DNA of 64,000 nucleotides. Source: Anthoceros angustus (lineage: Eukaryota; Streptophyta; Anthocerotopsida; Anthocerotales; Anthocerotaceae). The notes below the pieces were generated by a model. It was given only the letters and a program-made list of their open reading frames with translations. It had not been told where the DNA came from and ran no database searches. The stretch spans positions 248,001 to 312,000 of the forward strand of contig VJWM01000063.1 of assembly GCA_010909165.1 (NCBI GenBank), in the 5' to 3' direction. How positions within the stretch are numbered: position 1 is the first letter of the stretch; every line of letters begins with the position of its first letter. The position numbers were made by a program, and so were the translations under genes. This document shows positions 33,013 through 43,418 of the stretch, piece after piece.

Positions 33013-34139
33013 TAAGAACACAAGAACACAACGTACACAACGAATCGAAGAAACCAACGGAAGACACAACCTCATGGTACGTTTGATGGGCAGGGTCTGA
33101 GAATTTTTCTCCTTCCAGCATCAATTGCCTCCGCTTACTAGGAGTCTGTCTACCTATCTTCTACTATCTTCGGTAGAAGGTGCAAGCAGGATTCTACATC
33201 TGGTTACGGCGAGCCCAAAATGTTCGGCCTCACCTTACCTGGTGTAGGGCTTTCTCTTCACTTCGCCTTCTGCGCTCGATCGCGTCTCAAAACATCAAAA
33301 GGTTGGAGCTACAGGTATAACGATGAAGAGGCGTCCCCGGTTCGATGGTTTTTCATTCAGAACCCAATCTTGACGCCCAGCCGCATCCTTTAGTACTCTG
33401 AGATTCGTTTCTCTAACTTTCATGCAGCTTCCAACGAAACCAGAGCACGACCTCTTCCCGTCATTCCAAACCCATTCACCTACACAACGATTACAGGGTT
33501 TGGATGCCAAGGAGAGGAGAGAATTGGCGCTAGTAAGAAAGGAAGGGCGAGCTCAGGCCCCTGACGAGGCTAGCATGGGAAGCCTGAGGGAGGAAGACAA
33601 GAAGCCAGGAAGAGGCAGTGCATGAGGGCCACAGGAGAAGTCTCTGCTCATGTGGCTGTCATGCAATACTGCACCCTGGATGCTGCAAGCGTCCCCGACC
33701 CCTCACGCTGCCGGCCACTCCTGCCTTTGCCGTGCCATGCCATGCCTTTGCCTTTGCCTAGCAATCCCTGACCTTGCCTTGTGTGACACACCATACAAGA
33801 TTTATGGAAGTGGTGGAGCTCCATTTGAGTCCTGGGAGCTACTACTCGCTGTACTGCTGGAGTACCACCGATCGTGTACTGCACCGAACTCAGCACCATT
33901 TCCGGCCCCGTTGCTCCGTTTCCGGCCTCGAGGCAAGTACACGCCCTAGCGTTGTACTACACGTTTACGATCAGTTTGCTGCTGCTGCGGCTGTGTACGA
34001 CAATGGCATCTCTTGCTCCCATGCTTCCCTTCGCCAAGGAAACGTCGGCCATGCATGTTACTTACACCAGGTCTGTAGAGGTGACATGTACTCGCTTTGG
34101 CAACTCAGCCACATATGTGAAAGAAAGTTTGTGGTAAAA

Positions 34140-35690
34140 TCTAGTGTGTAGCATGGATGACATGGTAGGATTGTAGGAGGGGCATGACTTCCCACAGAAA
34201 CCTTCTGCACCCACTTGCTTGACGGTCATGGGAGATGTCGGGTGGGCGGTTCCGGGATTGGTGGAATTAGGTATGCAAGTCTATGCCTGTATCTGTCAAT
34301 CCGATGGACATGAGCTCTCCTTGCCCTTGGCCTGGGACTTGTGGCTTGGATGGAGGAGGAGGCTGAGCCTGTGGGGTTGACACCCTCTGGACGATGATAT
34401 GGCCAGGCTTCAGAGGCTGCTTTGCCAAACCCACAACGATGCCAGACCGGAAGGACTTGCTTGCCGGAGACGAGGACGTTTCTGGCTGCTGCTGCTGCTG
34501 GGTCTGGGCTTGGTCCTCACAGGCGGCTGCCATGGATGCCTTTACTGGCTTTCCTGGCCTTCCTTTAGGAGAAGGAGCAGCACAACCATCAAAATGAATT
34601 CAAATTCGAGTTGCAAGTCACTTCGGGAAGCGCAGTTTGTGATAGGTCGTATCGATGGACGGAGGGTGTTTCGATCGCTTATTTTCTTTCCATGGAAGGA
34701 AACGTGTGGTTAATCGTTTGGAACGTACGTAGCCTGATGAATTGGTTCGTTGCGTGATCAGCGATGGCCATCTCCAGCATTGCAAGTGAGCCATGCAAAG
34801 GACTGCAGGATCAGCTATGGGGACGGTCTTCCTGGACCCATCAAAGGGGTTTTATGGGAAGAGCTCCACCTTTGCCCTGCCTCGAATTGAGTGAGCAGTT
34901 GATTTGAAAGGACGACACCGAGTCAGCAGAACAGCCAAGGAGAGAGGCAAGGAGCTCCACCTTTGCCCTGCCTCGAATTGAGTGGATGTGGAGGAGGCTG
35001 AGCCTGTGGGTTGACACCCTCTGGACGATGATATGGCCAGGCTTCAGAGGCTGCTTTGCCAAACCCACAACGATGCCAGACCGGAAGGACTTGCTTGACG
35101 GTCATGGGAGATGTCGGGTGGGCGGTTCCGGGATTGGTGGAATTAGGTATGCAAGTCTATGCCTGTATCTGTCAATCCGATGGACATGAGCTCTCCTTGC
35201 CCTGCCTCGAATTGAGTGGATGTGGAGGAGGCTGAGCCTGTGGGTTGACACCCTCTGGACGATGATATGGCCAGGCTTCAGAGGCTGCTTTGCCAAACCC
35301 ATTCACCTACACAACGATGCCAGACCGGAAGGACTTGCTTGACGGTCATGGGAGATGTCGGGTGGGCGGTTCCGGGATTGGTGGAATTAGGTATGCAAGT
35401 CTATGCCTGTATCTGTCAATCCGATGGACATGAGCTCTCCTTGCCCTTGGCCTGGGACTTGTGGCTTGGATGGAGGAGGCTGAGCCTGTGGGTTGACACC
35501 CTCTGGACGATGATATGGCCAGGCTTCAGAGGCTGCTTTGCCAAACCCATGAACACAACAATTCACAAAACACACAAATGCACAGGCCGAGCCGAGACTG
35601 TAGCATGGATGACATGGTAGGATTGTAGGAGGGCATGACTTCCCACAGAAACCTTCTGCACCCACTTGCTTGCCGGAGACGAGGACGTTT
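34140..35690. repeat. Mosaic of repeated gene-fragment cassettes
   Basis: A cassette running from GACGGTCATGGGAGATGTCG through GGTATGCAAGTCTATGCCTG to GATGGACATGAGCTCTCCTT occurs at about 34221, 35097 and 35340. A second cassette (GGTTGACACCCTCTGGACGA to CTTCAGAGGCTGCTTTGCCA) occurs at about 34375, 35010, 35240 and 35490. On the minus strand the latter encodes a GLAKQPLKPGHIIVQRVST piece preceded in the first copy by a Gln-rich tract (34510-34470). Flanks of each copy differ, so pieces have been shuffled. The parent gene is not recognised. Confidence 0.7.
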
Positions 35691-35694
35691 CTGG

Positions 35695-36113
35695 CTGCTG
35701 CTGCTGCATGCTGATGTGCTGGCCAGTGGGTTGAGCCTGATTTGTTTGTCTGTAATTGCTTGGTGGACATGTATGCCAAGTGTGGCAGCCTGGAAGAGGC
35801 TCAAAGAGTGTTTGATGGACTTGGTCAGAAGGACGTGGTAACATGGACTGCCATGATAGCAGGATATTCCCAGCAGGGCAGGGACAGGAAGCCCTTCAGG
35901 CCTGTGCAGCCCTTCAGGCCTGTGCAAGGAGCAGACTTGGAATCTGGGCAGCAGGTTCATGCTGATGTGCTGGCCAGTGGGTTGAGCCTGATTTGTTTGT
36001 CTGTAATTGCTTGGTGGACATGTATGCCAAGTGTGGCAGCCTGTGCAAGGAGCAGACTTGGAATCTGGGCAGCAGGTTCATGCTGATGTGCTGGCCAGTG
36101 GGTTGAGCCTGAT
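35695..36113 (+). pseudogene. PPR fragments, scrambled
   Basis: Short in-frame pieces match the PPR gene at 38030-40609: VFDGLGQKDVVTWTAMIAGY at about 35810-35870, and two truncated repeats of the segment coding for HADVLASGLSLICLSVIAWW-type out-of-frame reads (a base is missing relative to VLASGVEPDLFVCNCLVDMY). The pieces are joined at short identities such as GCCTGTGCAAGG. Confidence 0.7.
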
Positions 36114-37244
36114 TTGTTTGTCTGTAATTGCTTGGTGGACATGTATGCCAAGTGTGGCAGCTTGAAGGAAGCCCAGGAAGTGTTTGATGGGCTTGGTCAA
36201 AAGGATGTGGTAACATGGACTGCCATGATAGCAGGTATTCTCGCAGGGCATGGGCAGAAGCCCTTCAGGCCTGTGCAGCCCTTCAGGCCTGTGCAAGGAG
36301 GCCATACAACTGTATCATCGTATGCGCAGGTCAAATGTGAAGCCAGATGGGCATGTGTTTGTGGCAGCCTGTGCAAGGAGCAGCACAACCATCAAAATGA
36401 ATTCAAATTCGAGTTGCAAGGAGCAGACTTGGAATCTGGGCAGCAGGAGAGGTGCCGTGTTGCCAACAGTTTGGTGAACATGTATGCCAAGTGTGGCAGC
36501 CTGGAAGAGGCTCAAAGAGTGTTTGACACTTGGTCACAAAGATGTGGTGACGTGGAATACCATGATAGCAGGATATTCCCAGCAGGGCATGGGCCAGGAA
36601 GCCCTTCAGGCCTGTGCAACCATATTCTGCGGATGTATGCTTCTCATGGCAGGCTGAAAGACGCGATGGATGTGTTCACCGTGGTTGCCGAGCCTGATTT
36701 GTTTGTCTGTAATTGCTTGGTGGACATGTATGCCAAGTGTGGCAGCCTGTGCAACCATATTCTGCGGATGTATGCTTCTCATGGCAGGCTGAAAGACGCG
36801 ATGGATGTGTTCACCGTGGTTGCCGAGCCTGATTTGTTTGTCTGTAATTGCTTGGTGGACATGTATGCCAAGTGTGGCAGCTTGGAGGACGCCAGGAGAA
36901 CTTTTGATGGACTCGGTCAGAAAGATGTGGTGACGTGGAATGCCATGATAGCACGGTATTCCCAGCAGGGCAGGGGGCAGGAAGCCCTTTCTCTCTTCAG
37001 TACTATGCAACAAGAAGGAGTTGCCGTGCCTGATTCTGTGACATTTTTGTGCCTCCTGCAAGCATGTGCAAGTATGGGAACCCCAGCCCTCGAAAAGGGG
37101 AAGCAGCTTCATGCACAAATTAAAGAACAAGGACATCAAGCTGATGTGTTTGTGGCCAATAGTTTGGTGAATATGTATGCAAAGTGTGGCAGCTTGGAAG
37201 AGGCTCAAAGAGTGTTTGATGGACTTGGTCAAAAGATGTGGTGA
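36114..37244 (+). pseudogene. Chimeric PPR open frame, 376 codons
   Basis: An open frame composed of rearranged PPR pieces. It begins in the middle of a repeat (FVCNCLVDMYAKCGSLKEAQ), then carries a non-PPR insert (about 36378-36420) copied from 34574-34613. It then has two adjacent copies of a piece not present in the main PPR gene (ILRMYASHGRLKDAMDVFTV), then normal L and S repeats ending KMW at a frameshift (AAAAGATG for AAAAAGATG). It lacks a start context, a targeting peptide and a C-terminal E domain. Most likely non-functional. Confidence 0.7.
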
Positions 37245-38029
37245 CGTGGAATGCCATGATAGCAGGTATTCCCAGCAGCAGGGCAGGCAGGAAGCCCTTC
37301 TCTCTTCAGTACTATGCAAGAAGGCATTGCCGTGCCTGATTCTGTGACATTTGTGTGCCTCCTGCAGGCATGTGCAAGTATGGGAACCCCAGCTTGGAAA
37401 AGCAGCTTCATGCACAAATTAAAGAACAAGGACATCAAGCTGATGTGTTTGTGGCCAGCAGTTTGGTGAACATGTATGCAAAGTGTGGCAGCCTGGAAGA
37501 GGCTCAAAGAGTGTTTGATGGACTTGGTCAAAAGATGTGGTGACGTGGAATGCCATGATAGCAGGGTATTCCCAGCAGGGAAAGGGCCAGGAAGCCCTTC
37601 AGCTGTACAGAGCTATGCAAGAAGAAGGCATGGCTGTACCCAATTCTGTGACATTTGTGTGCCTCCTGCAGGCATGTGCAAGTGTGGGGCCCATAGCTTT
37701 AGAGGAAGGGAAGCAGCTTCATAGGCAAATTAGAGAACAAGGACATGAAGCTGATGTGTTTGTAGCCAGCAGTTTGGTGAACATGTATGCAAAGTGTGGC
37801 AGCCTGGAAGAGGCTCAAAGAGTGTTTGATGGACTTGGTCAAAAGATGTGGTGACATGGACTGCTCTGATTGCAGGATATTCCCAGCAGGGAATGGGGCA
37901 GGAAGCCCTTCAGCTGTACAGAGCTATGCAAGAAGAAGGCATGGCTGTACCCAATTCTGTGACATTTTGTGCACCTGCAGGCATGTGCAAGTGTGGGGCC
38001 CATAGCTTTAGAGGAAGGGAAGCAGCTTC
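37245..38029 (+). pseudogene. Two to three frameshifted PPR modules
   Basis: This stretch has tandem near-copies of a 312-bp PLS module (AMIAGYSQQGKGQEALQLYR; SVTFVCLLQACASVGPIALE; VFVASSLVNMYAKCGSLEEA). Each module is ended by the same one-base loss, which turns KDVVTW into KMW. The last module is cut at 38029-38034 where the main PPR frame starts. Confidence 0.75.
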
Positions 38030-40609
38030 ATGTGGTCTTCCATTATGTCTGCGAATGTGAAACATGGTCAGGACAAGGAGGCCATACAACTGTATCATCG
38101 TATGCGCAGGTCAAATGTGAAGCCAGATGGGCATGTGTTTGTGGCGGCCCTTCAGGCCTGTGCAAGGGGAGCAGACTTGGAATCTGGGCAGCAGGTTCAT
38201 GCTGATGTGCTGGCCAGTGGGGTTGAGCCTGATTTGTTTGTCTGTAATTGCTTGGTGGACATGTATGCCAAGTGTGGCAGCCTGGAAGAGGCTCAAAGAG
38301 TGTTTGATGGACTTGGTCAGAAGGACGTGGTAACATGGACTGCCATGATAGCAGGATATTCCCAGCAGGGCAGGGGCCAGGAAGCTCTCTGTCTATATAG
38401 TGGTATGCAGGAAGAAGGCATCGCTGTACCTAATTCTGTGACGTTTGTGTGCCTCCTGCAGGCATGTGCAGGAGTGGGCGCTCCAGCCCTGGTGAAGGGG
38501 AAGCAGCTTCATAGGCAAATTAGGGAACGAGGACAAGAGGCTGACGCGTTTGTGGCTAACAGTTTGGTGAACATGTATGCAAAGTGTGGCAGCTTAGAGG
38601 ATGCCCAGAGTGTGTTTGATGGACTTGTTCACAGAGACGTGGTGACGTGGAATGCCATGATAGCAGGGTATTCCCAGCAGGGAAAGGGCCAGGAAGCCCT
38701 TCGGCTGTACAGAGCTATGCAAGAAGAAGGCATGGCTGTACCCAATGCCGTGACATTTGTGTGCCTCCTGCAGGCATGTGCAAGTGTGGGGCCCATAGCT
38801 TTAGAGGAAGGGAAGCTTCTTCATACGCAAGTCAGGGAGCGAGGACTCCAAGCTGATGTGTTTGTAGCTGAGAGTTTGGTGAATATGTATGCAAAGTGTG
38901 GCAGCTTGGAGGACGCCAGGAGAACTTTTGATGGACTCGGTCAGAAAGATGTGGTGACGTGGAATGCCATGATAGCACGGTATTCCCAGCAGGGCAGGGG
39001 GCAGGAAGCCCTTTCTCTCTTCAGTACTATGCAACAAGAAGGAGTTGCCGTGCCTGATTCTGTGACATTTTTGTGCCTCCTGCAAGCATGTGCAAGTATG
39101 GGAACCCCAGCCCTCGAAAAGGGGAAGCAGCTTCATGCACAAATTAAAGAACAAGGACATCAAGCTGATAAGTTTGTGGCCAGCAGTTTGGTGAACATGT
39201 ATGCAAAGTGTGGCAGCTTGAAGGAAGCCCAGGAAGTGTTTGATGGGCTTGGTCAAAAAGATGTGGTGACGTGGACTGCTCTGATTGCAGGATATGCCCA
39301 GCAAGGCATGGGCCAGGAAGCTCTTCATCTCTACACTAATATGCAGGACGAAGGAATTGCTGTACCCAACTCTGTGACATTTGTGTGTCTCCTGCAGGCA
39401 TGTGCAAGCGTCGGCACTCCGGCATTGGAAAAGGGGAGGCAGCTACACACACAAATCAGAGGACAAGGACATGAAGCTGATGTGTTTGTAGCCAGCAGTT
39501 TGGTGAACATGTATGCAAAGTGCGGCAGCTTGGAAGACGCACAGCGAGTGTTTGACGGGCTTAGTGAAAAGAATGTGGTGACATGGACTGCCATGATCGC
39601 AGGGTATTCCCAGCAGGGAATGGGGCAGGAATCCCTTCGTCTCTATAGTGCTATGCAACAAGAAGGCATCGCTGTACCTGATTCCCTGACTTTCGTGTTC
39701 CTCCTGCAGGCATGTGCAAATGTGGCAGCTTTGCATCTTGGAAGGCAGTTACATGCAGAGATCCAGGAGCAAGGGCTTAAAGCTGATGTGTTTGTTGCAG
39801 GCAGTTTGATAAACATGTACGGAAAGTCTGGGAGCATGGTTGATGCACAGCAGGTTTTTGATGCGTTGCCCATAAGAGATGCTATCGCCTGGAGTGCCCT
39901 GATTGCAGGCTACGCCTGTCAAGGAGACAGTGACGTTGTTTTTGACTTGGTCCAGAAAATGAGAGACGACGGCATCCAGCCAGTTGGCATCACATTCCTC
40001 AGTGTACTAACTGTGTGCAGTCACGCAGGTCTGGTGAACAAGGGGAGAGAGTACTTCGAGGCCATGAGCAGACACTACGGCATCACGCCGACAGTGGAGC
40101 ACTACACATGCATGGTGGATCTCCTGGGTCGTGCAGGTCGTTTGGATGAGGCACTGGATTTGTTAAAGACCATGCAAATTGTGCCGACTGCTGCAGTTTG
40201 GCACACTCTTTTGGGGGCCTGTCGAAAGTGGAACAACGTGAATGTGGGACGCCTTGCTTTCAATGAAGCAATGAAGCTAGACCACACGGATGCTGCAGCA
40301 TACGTGTTCATGTCCAACATATACAGCGGAGCCCAGATGTGGGCGGAGGCACAGGAGATGCAGGCGAGGAGAATAGAAGTTGGGGCTTGGAAGCAGCCAG
40401 GCCAGAGTTGGTGGACAGACATGGAGGGACTGGTGCACACATTTTTGGTTGGAGATGAAAGACATCTCGAAAGTGAAGCTATTTATGCAAGACTGAAACT
40501 GCTGTTCTCGGAAATGGAGAGAATTGGGTATGTGCCAGTTGTGCAGCCGACGTCTTCAGGGGACGTCTCTGATGAAACATCTCTGGAGCAAGCGTCCACT
40601 TGGGAGTAG
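38030..40609 (+). CDS. PLS-class pentatricopeptide repeat protein, E+ type
   Basis: PLS-class PPR proteins bind organellar RNA one base per repeat, and those with E/DYW ends direct C-to-U editing. This frame (859 residues) begins in a repeat (SIMSANVKHGQDKEAIQLYH). It carries six modules of about 104 residues, each with P, L and S motifs (MYAKCGSLEEAQRVFDGLGQ, VVTWTAMIAGYSQQG, SVTFVCLLQACA, GKQLH-x-QI). The sixth is more divergent (MYGKSGSMVDAQQVFDALPI). Then follow a P2-L2-S2-like part ([40 protein letters not shown]) and E/E+ (VWHTLLGACRKWNNVNVGRL, QPGQSWWTDMEGLVHTFLVG, RLKLLFSEMERIGYVP). It stops soon after GYVP, so the DYW deaminase is absent. No targeting peptide is present: the ATG lies on a junction with an upstream PPR fragment, so the true 5' end is probably missing. 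Confidence 0.8.
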   Translation: MWSSIMSANVKHGQDKEAIQLYHRMRRSNVKPDGHVFVAALQACARGADLESGQQVHADVLASGVEPDLFVCNCLVDMYAKCGSLEEAQRVFDGLGQKDVVTWTAMIAGYSQQGRGQEALCLYSGMQEEGIAVPNSVTFVCLLQACAGVGAPALVKGKQLHRQIRERGQEADAFVANSLVNMYAKCGSLEDAQSVFDGLVHRDVVTWNAMIAGYSQQGKGQEALRLYRAMQEEGMAVPNAVTFVCLLQACASVGPIALEEGKLLHTQVRERGLQADVFVAESLVNMYAKCGSLEDARRTFDGLGQKDVVTWNAMIARYSQQGRGQEALSLFSTMQQEGVAVPDSVTFLCLLQACASMGTPALEKGKQLHAQIKEQGHQADKFVASSLVNMYAKCGSLKEAQEVFDGLGQKDVVTWTALIAGYAQQGMGQEALHLYTNMQDEGIAVPNSVTFVCLLQACASVGTPALEKGRQLHTQIRGQGHEADVFVASSLVNMYAKCGSLEDAQRVFDGLSEKNVVTWTAMIAGYSQQGMGQESLRLYSAMQQEGIAVPDSLTFVFLLQACANVAALHLGRQLHAEIQEQGLKADVFVAGSLINMYGKSGSMVDAQQVFDALPIRDAIAWSALIAGYACQGDSDVVFDLVQKMRDDGIQPVGITFLSVLTVCSHAGLVNKGREYFEAMSRHYGITPTVEHYTCMVDLLGRAGRLDEALDLLKTMQIVPTAAVWHTLLGACRKWNNVNVGRLAFNEAMKLDHTDAAAYVFMSNIYSGAQMWAEAQEMQARRIEVGAWKQPGQSWWTDMEGLVHTFLVGDERHLESEAIYARLKLLFSEMERIGYVPVVQPTSSGDVSDETSLEQASTWE

Positions 40610-41240
40610 AGTGCACTACCAGGCAGTGGACCTCCATGTGGACTACCATGGCGGAGAGTCTGGACGACTGAAGAAGCACTTTGACCCTGCACATTGCTCA
40701 CTTACCTGCCACAGGTAAGTGAGCTCTGTGCAGGATGAAAGTGCTTCTTCTACCACGATCTCCATGGCCACCAGCTTTTCGGACTCAAATCTTTCTCGCA
40801 TATGTGGTATCTGTTTGGTCCCAATCCTGCAATGTCATAACCATTTCAGAGCCCCAGCCTGAAGGAATCCACATGCTGAAGGAATCCAAGGTGTGACAAA
40901 ACACTGGAGTATGTACATACGCACCAAAAGATCATGCAGTTACGTAGATGGTTGACCATAACTACAGTCAGCCCACTAACACTGGCACCAGCCACTGCCA
41001 ACGGCTGGCTCCCTATAGGGGTTCAAAACTCGCCTGGCCCCGTCGAGGGATTTCAACCTACACCTAAAGAACTTCATTCTTCCTACGAAAACCCATGTAT
41101 AGCCCTTTAGCCCTGGTCGAGCTCCAAGCCGCTCGGGAGACCCATCAGCATTACACCTAACCTTCCTACTTCCAAACAACTAGAACAAAAAATTCCACTC
41201 ATCTTGCAAGTCACACCACACTTAATTTTCCAACTTCCAA
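40610..41240. other. Spacer downstream of the PPR gene
   Basis: No gene is recognised. The part 40985-41240 (from CCACTGCCAACGGCTGGCTC) is repeated at 42846-43110. Both copies end in TTCCAAACAACTAGAACAAGG, after which they diverge: here the sequence passes into a PPR fragment, there into single-copy DNA. Confidence 0.6.
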
Positions 41241-42276
41241 ACAACTAGAACAAGGACATGAAGCTGATGTGTTTGTTGCAGGCAGTTTGATAAACATGTA
41301 CGGAAAGTCTGGAGCATGGTTGATGCACAGCAGGTTTTTGATCGTTGCCCATAAGAGATGCTATCGCCTGGAGTGCCCTGATTGCAGGATATGCCCAGCA
41401 GGGCAGGAAGCCTTCATCTCTACACTAATATGCAGGACGAAGGTGCTGTACCAACTCTGTGACATTTGTGTGCCTCCTGCAGGCATGTGCAAGTCGGCAC
41501 TCCGGCATTGGAAAGGGAGGCAGCTCACACAAATCAGAGAGACAAGGACATGAAGCTGATGTGTTTGTTGCAGGCAGTTTGATAAACATGTACGGAAAGT
41601 CTGGAGCATGGTTGATGCACAGCAGGTTTTTGATCGTTGCCCATAAGAGATGCTATCGCCTGGAGTGCCCTGATTGCAGGATATGCCCAGCAGGGGAATG
41701 GGCAGGAAGCCCTTCGTCTCTATAGTGCTATGCAACAAGAAGGCATCGCTGTACCTGATTCCCTGACTTTTGTGTTCCTCCTGCAGGCATGTGCAAATGT
41801 GGCAGCTTTGCATCTTGGAAGGCAGTTACATGCAGAGATCCAGGAGCAAGGGCTTAAAGCTGATGTGTTTGTTGCAGGCAGTTTGATAAACATGTACGGA
41901 AAGTCTGGAGCATGGTTGATGCACAGCAGGTTTTTGATGCGTTGCCCATAAGAGATGCTATCGCCTGGAGTGCCCTGATTGCAGGCTACGCCTGTCAAGG
42001 AGACAGTGACGTTGTTTTGACTTGGTCCAGAAAATGAGAGGATGGCATCCAGCCAGTTGGCATCACATTCCTCAGTGTACTAACTGTGTGCAGTCACGCA
42101 GGTCTGGTGAACAAGGGAGAGAGTACTTGAGGCCATGAGCAGACACTACATCACTCACAGTGGAGCACTACACATGCATGGTGGATCTCCTGGGTCGTGC
42201 AGGTCGTTTGGATGAGGCACTGGATTTGTTAAAGACCATGCAAATTGTGCCGACTGCTGCAGTTTGGCACACTCTT
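41241..42276 (+). pseudogene. PPR gene 3' part, repeated and frameshifted
   Basis: Three overlapping partial copies of the region equivalent to 39300-40200 lie in series, each carrying VFVAGSLINMYGKSG followed by a one-base loss (GTCTGGAGC for GTCTGGGAGC) and, in two, a second loss near ATCGTTGCC. The last copy continues through [20 protein letters not shown] to VWHTL and is then replaced by foreign sequence at 42277. Confidence 0.8.
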
Positions 42277-42645
42277 TGTAGGTCGATGAGGCCATCATGT
42301 ACCAGGTATACATGTTTCACTTTTTCCTATGTAAAAACAGGTAATTTGTTTTACATATATTACATAGTCTTATATATATTAAATATTTCTATTTCATTTA
42401 ATAGATTGATTAATTTATCATCAAAACTGTATGTCCTGAATGTTGATATTGGGAGCGAGAAAAAGATTGTGACTAAAGACCCATCTCTACGTATGCAATC
42501 AAGCGTGTCTGTTAATTAGTTTTGTAATAGGATTAGAGACGAAATTTACTGTAATGATATCTTCGGCTTGGTGGCAGTAAGGTTTTGGTAAGCATGCGAG
42601 CGAGAGAAACCCAAGGGAGAAAATGCCAAGTCGTGGGAATCGGAT
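42277..42645. repeat. EAF1-upstream segment placed inside a PPR pseudogene
   Basis: This AT-rich segment (TTGTAGGTCGATGAGGCCAT to GTGGGAATCGGATGCTG) is the same sequence as 44220-44594 and 46937-47311, which lie upstream of EAF1. It replaces the roughly 100 bp of PPR sequence corresponding to 40210-40292. Left junction identity is ACACTCTTT; right junction identity is CGGATGCTG. Confidence 0.85.
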
Positions 42646-42845
42646 GCTGCAGCATACGTGTTCATGTCCAACATATACAGCGGAGCCCCAGATGTGGGCG
42701 GAGGCACAGGAGATGCAGGCGAGGAGAATAGAAGTTGGGGCTTGGAAGCAGCCAGGCCAGAGTTGGTGGACAGACATGGAGGGACTGGTGCACACATTTT
42801 TGGTTGGAGATGAAAGACATCTCGAAAGTGAAGCTATTTATGCAA
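42646..42845 (+). pseudogene. PPR E+ fragment
   Basis: It continues the PPR pseudogene after the replaced block: AAYVFMSNIYSGA-type sequence with a one-base gain (GGAGCCCCAG for GGAGCCCAG), then EAQEMQARRIEVGAWKQPGQ and HTFLVGDERHLESEAIYA. It is cut at TTATGCAAG and joined to the spacer repeat that starts CCACTGCCAACGG. Confidence 0.8.
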
Positions 42846-43418
42846 GCCACTGCCAACGGCTGGCTCCCTATAGGGGTTCAAAACTCGCCTGGCCCCGTCG
42901 AGGGATTTCAACCTACACCTAAAGAACTTCATTCTTCCTACGAAAACCCATGTATAGCCCTGAGTACCGGTCGAGCTCCAAGCCGCTCGGGAGACCCATC
43001 AGCATTACACCTAACCTTCCTACTTCCAAACAACTAGAACAAAAAATTCCACTCATCTTGCAAGTCACACCACACTTAATTTTCCAACTTCCAAACAACT
43101 AGAACAAGGAATTTCCCTCATCTTGCAAGTCACACAGCCACAAAGAGATATGAGTAAAATTGTCTTCCTTGAAGAGTGACATCCAGACTTGAGTTCACTG
43201 GAACTCCACATGAGTTCAATAGAATTCGCCAATTAAGCAGCCTTTGGTGGGCTCATTGCTCAGATGGGGTGCTTTCCTTCTCCCACTTTCATGGCCTTAT
43301 GGGGCTACATGTTTGGGGCTACATATTATAACACCATACCTTCGTCTCCACAGCGTGCGGGACCGTCAGTTGTTAGTGCCTTGGGGTTACTCCATATCAT
43401 ATTTATTCCCTATGCGGA

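Larger units (their letters stand above)
31680..34137. mobile_element. 2.5-kb direct repeat, copy B
   Basis: Second copy of 29040-31678, same orientation. It matches copy A at both ends, but its interior 31925-32475 is a different, gene-like sequence replacing most of the LINE remnant. The satellite and the 3' part are nearly identical to copy A apart from scattered short deletions. Confidence 0.65.

Noticed and set aside
36606-37415. Minus-strand 269-codon frame across the PPR cluster
   Set aside because: Antisense shadow of the repetitive PPR coding strand; its repeats simply mirror the PPR modules.
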